A program made the translations under genes and the position numbers. A DNA stretch of 20,603 bases from Clostridia bacterium (GTDB taxonomy: Bacteria > Bacillota > Clostridia > Oscillospirales > CAG-272), in contig JAFYMA010000100.1 of NCBI GenBank assembly GCA_017556845.1, positions 1-20,603 of the forward strand, in the 5' to 3' direction. This document shows positions 1-6,142 of this stretch, in pieces. Position 1 is the stretch's first letter, and each line of letters starts with the position of its first letter. The notes under the pieces were generated by a model. The model saw only the letters and a list, made by a program, of their open reading frames with translations. It ran no database searches and was not told the DNA's origin.

Positions 1-1123
1 AGAGCCTGTAATGTCAGCAGCGGCGTCGGTTCTTACGAACAAGTACGCAGAGGGATACCCCGGAAAAAGATATTACGGCGGATGTGAGTGTGTTGACGTT
101 GTTGAAAACATAGCTATCGAAAGAGCAAAAAAGCTGTTTGGAGCGAATTTTGCAAACGTACAGCCTCACTCGGGTGCTCAGGCAAATACTGCCGTTTATA
201 TAGCGCTTTTGAAGGCGGGCGATACGGTAATGGGTATGTCGCTTGCTCACGGAGGACATCTTACACACGGCTCACCCGTTAATCTCAGCGGTCTTTATTA
301 CAATTTTGTAGCATACGGAGTTGACAGCGAAACACACCGTATTGATTACGACGCTCTTGAAAAGCAGGCTCAGGAATGTAAGCCGAAGCTTATCGTTGCA
401 GGTGCTTCCGCTTATCCGAGATTCATTGATTTTGAAAGAATGGCGAATATCGCTCACAGCGTAGGCGCTTATCTTATGGTGGATATGGCTCACATTGCAG
501 GTCTCGTTGCCGCAGGCGTTCACCCGTCTCCCATGCCTTATGCTGATATAGTAACGACGACGACTCACAAGACTCTGAGAGGTCCCAGAGGCGGTATGAT
601 ACTTACAAACGACGAGGAGCTTGCAAAGAAGATAAACAAGGCAGTATTCCCCGGCACTCAGGGCGGTCCTTTGATGCACATCATCACGGCAAAGGCAGTT
701 TGCTTCGGTGAGGCGCTCAAGCCCGAATTTACCGAATACGGCAAAAAGGTAGTTGAAAATGCAAAGGCTCTTGCAGAAACTCTCGTTGAAGAGGGCTTTG
801 CACTCGTATCAGGCGGTACTGATAACCATCTTATGCTCGTTGATCTGCGTCCGTTCAATATAACGGGTAAGGAGCTTGAAAAGCGTCTTGACACAGTTCA
901 CATTACGGTAAATAAGAACGCTATTCCCGACGATCCTCAGTCTCCGTTCGTAACGAGCGGTATCCGTATAGGTACTCCCGCCGCTACGTCAAGAGGTCTC
1001 GGCGTTGAAGAAATGAAAATTATAGGTAAGCTCATAAAGCTCACTGCAACAGAATACGAGGAAAAGGCGGATTACATCAGAGCAGAGGTTGCAAAGATCT
1101 GCGAAAAATATCCCCTTTATTAA
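1..1123 (+). CDS. glyA: Serine hydroxymethyltransferase, 5'-truncated by the window edge
   Basis: This PLP enzyme interconverts serine and glycine with transfer of a one-carbon unit to tetrahydrofolate, in the cytoplasm. The reading frame is open from the first base; residues before the first visible ATG (position 11) also fit the family, so the true start lies to the left and roughly 40 residues are missing compared with the usual 410-420. Diagnostic blocks are LTNKYAEGYPGKRYYGG near the visible start, the QPHSGAQAN segment, VDMAHIAGLVA, and TTTTHKTLRGPRGG, whose lysine (about residue 187 from the ATG at 11) is the expected Schiff-base lysine. The C-terminal part is complete and ends in TAA. 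An intrinsic terminator follows after 12 bases. The identification is secure; only the 5' end is unknown. Confidence 0.97.
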   Translation, partial: EPVMSAAASVLTNKYAEGYPGKRYYGGCECVDVVENIAIERAKKLFGANFANVQPHSGAQANTAVYIALLKAGDTVMGMSLAHGGHLTHGSPVNLSGLYYNFVAYGVDSETHRIDYDALEKQAQECKPKLIVAGASAYPRFIDFERMANIAHSVGAYLMVDMAHIAGLVAAGVHPSPMPYADIVTTTTHKTLRGPRGGMILTNDEELAKKINKAVFPGTQGGPLMHIITAKAVCFGEALKPEFTEYGKKVVENAKALAETLVEEGFALVSGGTDNHLMLVDLRPFNITGKELEKRLDTVHITVNKNAIPDDPQSPFVTSGIRIGTPAATSRGLGVEEMKIIGKLIKLTATEYEEKADYIRAEVAKICEKYPLY

Positions 1124-1135
1124 TAAATAAACACC

Positions 1136-1178
1136 AAAATTCTCCCCTTGCATATTATGACAAGGGGAGAATTTTTTT
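1136..1178 (+). terminator. Intrinsic terminator after glyA
   Basis: The two arms, 1136-1150 and 1161-1175, form a perfect 15-bp inverted repeat with core TCTCCCCTTG / CAAGGGGAGA around a 10-base loop. A run of seven T follows the G/C-rich core. It lies only a few bases before the ribosome binding site of the next small gene, so it also sits in that gene's 5' region. Confidence 0.9.
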
Positions 1179-1193
1179 ATGGGGTGATATTTT

Positions 1194-1358
1194 TTGAAAT
1201 GTAAGGACGGAATAAAGCTTATAACGCTGTGTGCGGTATGCTTTGGTGCGGGAGTTGTTCTTGCCCTGTTTTTACCGCCTTGCGTTATGATGGTCATTCA
1301 GTCAATAGCGGTATGTGCCGTTGGTATTTTATTTATTTTATATGGAGGAAGAGTGTGA
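1194..1358 (+). CDS. Small two-helix membrane protein, coupled to the SpoVM-like peptide
   Basis: A 54-residue protein starting with TTG. The start is supported by GGGGTG at 1181-1186, seven bases upstream, and by the fact that the frame stays open exactly to an overlap with the next gene. After a short basic and cysteine-containing N-terminus (KCKDGIK) there are two hydrophobic segments, roughly residues 9-27 and 31-50, separated by a LPP turn; it ends in YGGRV. This predicts a small hairpin in the membrane. Its stop codon (1356-1358) overlaps the GTG start (1355-1357) of the next gene, so the two should be translated together. I do not recognise a named family. The coupling to a SpoVM-like peptide suggests, by inference only, a role at the forespore membrane. 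No promoter fits between it and the glyA terminator. Confidence 0.7.
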   Translation: MKCKDGIKLITLCAVCFGAGVVLALFLPPCVMMVIQSIAVCAVGILFILYGGRV

Positions 1359-1426
1359 AGATAGTAGTAGTAAGATCCCCGTCAGTCTTTTCAAAGCTGC
1401 TGAAAATGGTATTCAGAATAAAGTAA
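1355..1426 (+). CDS. spoVM: SpoVM-like sporulation peptide, 23 residues
   Basis: A GTG-start micro-gene with a strong ribosome binding site (GGAGG at 1344-1348, six bases upstream). The product begins MKIVVVRSPSVF and ends KMVFRIK: a Met-Lys start, a short beta-branched stretch, proline at position 9, then an amphipathic basic/hydrophobic helix. This matches the plan of Bacillus subtilis SpoVM (26 residues, Met-Lys start, Pro9, amphipathic helix), which binds the positively curved forespore membrane, recruits SpoIVA for spore coat assembly and is inhibited or degraded by FtsH. Residue 2 (Lys) and residue 9 (Pro) agree with the Bacillus peptide; the three C-terminal residues are absent, and position 6 is Val instead of Ile. 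With so short a sequence the call rests on pattern and on the neighbouring YtvI-like gene, so I am fairly but not fully sure. Confidence 0.7.
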   Translation: MKIVVVRSPSVFSKLLKMVFRIK

Positions 1427-1438
1427 TACGGGATATTA

Positions 1439-1485
1439 AAAATGCCGTCGGAAACGGATATTATCGTCCGTACCGACGGTATTTT
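1439..1485. terminator. Bidirectional terminator between the convergent spoVM-like and ytvI-like genes
   Basis: The arms 1439-1451 (AAAATGCCGTCGG) and 1473-1485 (CCGACGGTATTTT) pair over 13 positions with one G-U, enclosing a second short stem (ACGGA/TCCGT). A-rich and T-rich flanks on the two sides let it work in both directions. It starts 12 bases after the spoVM-like stop codon and ends two bases from the stop codon of the minus-strand AI-2E gene. Confidence 0.85.
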
Positions 1486-1486
1486 A

Positions 1487-2590
1487 TTATTTATCGAGCT
1501 TTTTGAATATGTGTATCTTACCTCTGTCATTGAGGTCCTTCAAAAGTGCGAGCGTTACGGGAAATCCCAAAAGTCCGAAAACTCCGAAAAGGGACGTTCC
1601 TGCAACCATCGCCATAAGCGTTACGACGGGGTGCAGTCCCACCTGATCGCCTACTATTTTAGGCTCTATGAAATTTCTTACTATCATTACGAGAAGATAT
1701 ATGACCAAAAGCATTATTCCCGTAACGAAGTCACCGAGCAGAATACGGACGATAGCCCACGGGATAAGAACCGTTCCCGTTCCGACTATCGGCAGAATAT
1801 CGAAAACCGATATAAGAAACGCTGTTAAAATCGTAGTGCCGACCGATGCAAACATATCCGGCTTTATAAGCCCTGCTATGAGCAGATATATGCAAAGCTC
1901 CAAAAACGTTATTGACAGGATTATTGCATACGAACGAATGTATTTGAACAGTATCACCGTTACGTATTCCTTTATTTCCAACACTGTACGGTAAGCCTTC
2001 GGCGGAAGCTGATGCAGACACCATTTTGAAAGCAAAGGATAATCAATACTGATAAATACGGTGGATATTATACATATTATTATACTTACAAGTGCCGACG
2101 GAACGCTTGAAATAAGATTCGACGTCACGTTGAATATCGAAGAAAAGCTCGGAATAAAGTCTGACGTTTGCGGAATGAGAGCACTCGGATCTATCGTGAT
2201 GTCCTCGTCAACGTTACGCAGAATGCTCTGAATATTGTCTATCAGATTTACCATAGCGGGACGCACCATCGTTGAATAGTAGTGAGGTATCTTTGATATT
2301 AAGTCTTTTGAAAACACTACTACCTCGATACACAGAAACGCTATAAGAACTCCGACCGTGCAGACGGTAAGTATAATAACGATTATTGCGGCAGGCTTTT
2401 GACCTATTTTAGTATTCCGCGTTATAAGACGTATAAGAGGCTGCAAGATAGCCGATATTATCAACGCTATAACGAAAGGCATAAGTGATAAAAGTGCATA
2501 GTTGACAAGCAGGTAAACTATGGCTATTATCACCGCAATATAAGCGAAATTGATTAAAAACCGTCTTCTTTTTTCAGTTTTGTTTTCCAT
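1487..2590 (-). CDS. AI-2E family membrane protein, YtvI-like
   Basis: A 367-residue polytopic membrane protein of the AI-2E/YdiK/YtvI family. It has two hydrophobic helices close together in the first 50 residues, a soluble middle region (about residues 95-155), and a helix-rich C-terminal half with the family's conserved stretches: VGTGTVLIPWA, RNFIEPKIVGDQVGLHP and FGLLGFPVTLALLKDL. The IEPKIVG...GLHPVVTLMAM block and the length are typical of the sporulation-associated YtvI branch found in endospore formers. The alternative is a general AI-2E exporter, possibly for a small signal, Na+/H+ or another solute; the sequence does not decide the substrate. It has a good AAGGAAGA ribosome binding site. 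It is the last gene of the secA-led run, 29 bases after the CHAP gene, and converges on the spoVM-like peptide, which strengthens the sporulation reading. Confidence 0.88.
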   Translation of the reverse strand: MENKTEKRRRFLINFAYIAVIIAIVYLLVNYALLSLMPFVIALIISAILQPLIRLITRNTKIGQKPAAIIVIILTVCTVGVLIAFLCIEVVVFSKDLISKIPHYYSTMVRPAMVNLIDNIQSILRNVDEDITIDPSALIPQTSDFIPSFSSIFNVTSNLISSVPSALVSIIICIISTVFISIDYPLLSKWCLHQLPPKAYRTVLEIKEYVTVILFKYIRSYAIILSITFLELCIYLLIAGLIKPDMFASVGTTILTAFLISVFDILPIVGTGTVLIPWAIVRILLGDFVTGIMLLVIYLLVMIVRNFIEPKIVGDQVGLHPVVTLMAMVAGTSLFGVFGLLGFPVTLALLKDLNDRGKIHIFKKLDK

Positions 2591-2619
2591 ACAAAAGTCT
2601 TCCTTTGACCAAATGAGAA

Positions 2620-4131
2620 TTATTTTTGATCCGGCGTTTTCTTTTTATAGCACAGTGCGAATATTATTGCCGCAGCAGCTAAAACTATGACAACTGAAAG
2701 TATTATTATAAGCGTGCCTGTGGAAACGATGGATGAGGAATCGTCCTGCGATGACTGACCGTTATTTTCAGTAGCTTCCCTATCTATATATACTGCTGTA
2801 TACGTTTTATCTCCGTCAACCGTTGTAATTTCGCTGTCCCACGTAAGAGTTTTGCTTGTGTTTTCATCAGATAAAGTTAACTCGGGAACTTCAACGGTAT
2901 CTCCATAGTGATATTTCTTTTCGGAAAGCACCGTTCCGTCATTAAGCTTGAATATGATCGTGTATTCCTCAGTAGCCTGCCATACGGCGCAAAGCTCAAC
3001 GTCGAGATCCATAATGTAAGTATCAGACGGCTGATATATGATATTTCCGCCCTCTTTTATAGCCCAGCCCTTGAATTCGTGTCCCGGCTTTTCGGGTACT
3101 GTTGATGATATCTTTATATCCTTGCCGTATATTTTTTCCTGTGAGGCTATTTCGCCTGCACCGTAGGTATTATACGATACCGTGTGATATGCGCCGTTTG
3201 CGCTTATCATTCCGTCAAGAGATACCCAGCCCTCAACTCCGTCGTATTCGCATTTTCCGAATGAGCCGCTGACCTGAGTTACCGTTACGGTCTTGCCGGA
3301 AGGAATGCTTTTGAGCTTTGTTGACATTGACGCTGTGCGGTAAAGACCTGTTGATCTTCCGAGCACGGTATAATCGCCGGGCTTTCTGGGAGCAAAGTTT
3401 ATAAGCTCAAAATCGTATACCGTTCCGTCCTTTACCGTGTATCTCGGAATACCGTATCCGACTATGTACGTATCGTTGAGATGATATGATTTGCGTGCGA
3501 TCTGGCCGCCGTTAGTGCTGTCAGCACCGCCCTCAAGACCGGTGGTATTACCTTCAATAGTATGAACTATTCCGTTTTCAGAGCCGATAACTATACCGAC
3601 GTGGTTTGATATCGAGCTTGTGCGTGAGCCCTTGAAGAAGATTATGTCGCCGCATACCGGTGTATAGCCCGACGTTCTTTCCTTGAACATATTCTTACCC
3701 TGAAGCCAATATACCCAGCTTGCACAGCTTACCTCGCCGCCCGAAACTCTTTGGTCTACGTTTGCCGCTCTCAGTACCCAGTTAACGAATGATGCACACC
3801 ACATATATCCGTAGCTGTGTCCGTTGCCCTCATCGTTGTCGAGCTTTCCGTAAAGGCGGTTGAATTCAACGAAGTTTCTGCCGCCGCCGCTTGTGCCGTG
3901 CATATCCTTATCGCTGTCACCCTCCTCGTATCCGAGCTGTGTGAGTGCTATTGATACTACGTCGTATCTCTGATCGCCCGTAAGCTCGTATTCGGAAAGC
4001 GTTTTGTAGAATATTCCGCTTTTATATGCTTCCGATGCTTCATAGTCATCAAGCACGACAGCTTGTACCGATAATCCTGCTAAAACTGACGATAAAATGA
4101 TCAGTGAAATAACGCTTAGCAATTTTTTCAT
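2620..4131 (-). CDS. Secreted, membrane-anchored CHAP-domain cell-wall hydrolase with SH3 and InlB-type repeats
   Basis: A 503-residue exported protein. Residues 1-24 are a signal peptide (MKKLL, hydrophobic core, SVQA cleavage region). Residues about 55-230 form a CHAP/NlpC-P60-like domain: DVVSIALTQLGY entry helix, catalytic Cys112 in YMWCASFVNW, and His177 in ISNHVGIVIG. Such domains act as amidases or endopeptidases on peptidoglycan. Residues about 256-308 are a bacterial SH3 domain (GLYRTASMSTKLKSIPSG...GWVSL) likely to bind the wall. Two Listeria-Bacteroides (InlB B-type) repeats follow, about 315-386 (with FKGWAIKEGG) and 388-449. A Ser/Asp-rich spacer leads to a single membrane helix (about 472-494) and a basic tail, so the enzyme is held at the outer face of the membrane. 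The ribosome binding site AAGGAAGT is well placed. It sits between a membrane protein of unknown function and the ytvI-like gene. Confidence 0.9.
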   Translation of the reverse strand: MKKLLSVISLIILSSVLAGLSVQAVVLDDYEASEAYKSGIFYKTLSEYELTGDQRYDVVSIALTQLGYEEGDSDKDMHGTSGGGRNFVEFNRLYGKLDNDEGNGHSYGYMWCASFVNWVLRAANVDQRVSGGEVSCASWVYWLQGKNMFKERTSGYTPVCGDIIFFKGSRTSSISNHVGIVIGSENGIVHTIEGNTTGLEGGADSTNGGQIARKSYHLNDTYIVGYGIPRYTVKDGTVYDFELINFAPRKPGDYTVLGRSTGLYRTASMSTKLKSIPSGKTVTVTQVSGSFGKCEYDGVEGWVSLDGMISANGAYHTVSYNTYGAGEIASQEKIYGKDIKISSTVPEKPGHEFKGWAIKEGGNIIYQPSDTYIMDLDVELCAVWQATEEYTIIFKLNDGTVLSEKKYHYGDTVEVPELTLSDENTSKTLTWDSEITTVDGDKTYTAVYIDREATENNGQSSQDDSSSIVSTGTLIIILSVVIVLAAAAIIFALCYKKKTPDQK

Positions 4132-4143
4132 AGTTATACTTCC

Positions 4144-5475
4144 TTATAAATTATTATCTTCAACTGCGGTAAGTATTCTGAAAAGCCCCGTTCCGCAGTA
4201 TACAGTCCAGATCAAAATAAGCACTGCTGTTACCAGCCAATATATTTCGTTATTTATATATAAGAAAAACATAATGCAGCATAATATGCACAAAAGCACA
4301 CTTGACGATATTCTTATTATAAGCGATGTTTTTAAACGCTTTTTTTCCTTTTCCTGCTCTTTGTGCTGATAGCTGTCCGTGCTTAACGATTTATCCGTTC
4401 CGTATTTTTTGAGATGCTCAAAAAATGTTATAAGCACGCAGCAGGCACACGCTATTACTATAATGCAGTCAACGCATTGACATACACCGGATAACGTATA
4501 CATTTTAACTGCCTTTTCGTGTATCGTATATGACCAGTGGTAATATTCAGTTGATACGTAAACGGAAAAAGCATAAAGAGCCGTGCTGACAACCGTTGAA
4601 AAAATGCATATTTTCCGCGTGAGAAGTGCAATTTTGCAGTATGGCTTAAGATACGATATACCGATTGCCATAAGCAGTATTGCAATGGGTGACGGCGTTA
4701 CGTCAACACCCTCAAACATCACAGGGCAGATACACAAAAACGCAGCTATCGTAAAGTATACTGCATATTTAGTGTTACGTCTCAGCGACAGATTGAAATC
4801 GGATAAAACGTCCCTTTCATACATTTCATAAAGACGGTTTTTGAATTCTATATCCTTGTTAAGATCGTTTATATACCTCATACACGCAGTAAAGAAGTAT
4901 ATTCCGATGATAAGGGATATAAGAAAGCACGCTATCGTTATAAGCCCTTTATAATTGTATACCGTATGTGTCAGAAGATCGTCCGTCATCTGATAATCGA
5001 GGCTCGTCATTACCGTAAGCTCGGGTATGGTTACAAGAACGTATCTTGCAATAACGAAAACGACCGACGTTATATACAGATCGCCAAATCCCGTATCGGC
5101 ATTTTTGCAGTCAAGCCGCTCGGCAATATAATGTATGCCCGAAAATGCATCTCTCAGGGCAAAAAACAGCATTATACCTTCGATTATCGAGAATATAAAC
5201 ACCGTCGTCATAACGGTCGTTTCATCGTTGAATGATACGATCAGAGGTACTGCGGCAGTTTTTGCAAGCTCAATAAAGAAAAGCTTTATAAACGAGCTTC
5301 TTGCAGATTCAATATCCGCATTCAGATCGTAAATTCGTGATAAGCCCTTGATGATAAGCAGAAAGCCTATAAGATCCGGCATTATATCAAATATGCTTAC
5401 CGAGGGAACGAACAGAAAAGCACACCCTGACGTGATATATCCTAAATACAGCTTATTTTTTTCTTTTTTTATCAT
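4144..5475 (-). CDS. Polytopic membrane protein of unknown function (larger of an adjacent pair)
   Basis: About 443 residues from the ATG chosen here (MIKKEKN); an upstream in-frame GTG at 5503-5505 would add ten residues and lengthen the overlap with the preceding gene from 23 to 53 bases. The ATG start is preferred because the protein then begins with a basic stretch directly before the first helix, but the upstream AGGA-like sequences support either. I count about ten hydrophobic segments. The first region carries a characteristic FDIMPDLIGFLLIIKGLSRIYDL stretch of a kind seen in uncharacterised clostridial membrane proteins. A soluble basic linker (around EHLKKYGTDKSL...KEKKRLK) precedes the last helices. 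No catalytic motif or transporter signature is visible. It is followed 12 bases later by the CHAP hydrolase and overlaps the smaller membrane protein, so the three are probably one transcript. Confidence 0.8.
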   Translation of the reverse strand: MIKKEKNKLYLGYITSGCAFLFVPSVSIFDIMPDLIGFLLIIKGLSRIYDLNADIESARSSFIKLFFIELAKTAAVPLIVSFNDETTVMTTVFIFSIIEGIMLFFALRDAFSGIHYIAERLDCKNADTGFGDLYITSVVFVIARYVLVTIPELTVMTSLDYQMTDDLLTHTVYNYKGLITIACFLISLIIGIYFFTACMRYINDLNKDIEFKNRLYEMYERDVLSDFNLSLRRNTKYAVYFTIAAFLCICPVMFEGVDVTPSPIAILLMAIGISYLKPYCKIALLTRKICIFSTVVSTALYAFSVYVSTEYYHWSYTIHEKAVKMYTLSGVCQCVDCIIVIACACCVLITFFEHLKKYGTDKSLSTDSYQHKEQEKEKKRLKTSLIIRISSSVLLCILCCIMFFLYINNEIYWLVTAVLILIWTVYCGTGLFRILTAVEDNNL

Positions 5476-6082
5476 GTTTTTTCTCTTTTTCGGAAACCCT
5501 TGCACCGTCCTGTTCTTCCTTTTCCTCAGGCTCCGGCAAGCCTATCCACATATAGCAGGTGAATATATTATACGCGTTTGCTATAGTTACGATAACGTAC
5601 AGTACATATCTTATATCCGCCATAGGAGAAAGTATGCCTGTGCTTGCAACGACGTTCAAAAGGCAGAAGAACATTGTGATGTTGAAAAGAGCCTTACTTC
5701 GTTTATTTTCCTTGGATAATGACGTTTGCTCCGTTATATCGCACAGACCTTTCAGAAGGAAAAACTGAAAATATGCGTAAACGAAGGCAAACAAAACGAA
5801 CAGCACCGTTCGTACGGGCAGAGGTATACTTACGCTTGAATATACCGTAAGGCAGTGGAATACCGTATCCAATGCAGACAGAATTGACAGAAAAAGTGCA
5901 CTTGAAAAGGCAAGCGAGCATTTTTTGATATATCTTGACAGCCTGAAGCAGCCTATACAGGTTATACCGTAGCCTATAAAACGGAGCACCTGCATGAATA
6001 CGGAGGATATACTGTCAATATACATTATTCCCGTATCGAATACGGTAAATATGTATCCTATAAAAAGTATGCCGAAGCCCAT
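5453..6082 (-). CDS. Polytopic membrane protein of unknown function (smaller of the pair) with charged tail
   Basis: 209 residues with about five or six hydrophobic helices in the first 180, then a very charged C-terminus (PEPEEKEEQDG followed by SEKEKKHDKKRKK) expected in the cytoplasm. The N-terminal region, with FDTGIMYID and LRFIGYGITCIGCFRLSRY, parallels the FDIMPDLIGF...GLSRIYDL region of the next gene, suggesting distant paralogy. The start has an AAAGGAAA ribosome binding site. The gene lies 60 bases after secA and its 3' end overlaps the following membrane protein gene, so translation is probably coupled. No known function can be assigned. Its place between secA and a secreted wall hydrolase suggests an envelope role by inference only. 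Confidence 0.78.
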   Translation of the reverse strand: MGFGILFIGYIFTVFDTGIMYIDSISSVFMQVLRFIGYGITCIGCFRLSRYIKKCSLAFSSALFLSILSALDTVFHCLTVYSSVSIPLPVRTVLFVLFAFVYAYFQFFLLKGLCDITEQTSLSKENKRSKALFNITMFFCLLNVVASTGILSPMADIRYVLYVIVTIANAYNIFTCYMWIGLPEPEEKEEQDGARVSEKEKKHDKKRKK

Positions 6083-6105
6083 TTTTCTTTTCCTTTCGGT
6101 GATAT

Positions 6106-6132
6106 GACCGCACGCTTTTTCAGCGTACGGTC
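6106..6132 (-). other. Intercistronic hairpin between secA and the membrane protein genes
   Basis: GACCG.ACGCT and AGCGT.CGGTC arms, with one mismatch, enclose a six-base loop. On the minus transcript no T run follows, and the ribosome binding site of the next gene starts within about 12 bases, so this looks more like an mRNA processing or stabilising hairpin, or a weak attenuator, than a full terminator. Confidence 0.45.
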
Positions 6133-6142
6133 TTATCGCTTT

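Noticed and set aside
1442..1828. Plus-strand frame of 128 codons opposite the AI-2E gene
   Set aside because: Starts inside the bidirectional terminator and is antisense to conserved AI-2E residues; the translation is low-complexity and charged, typical of a shadow frame.
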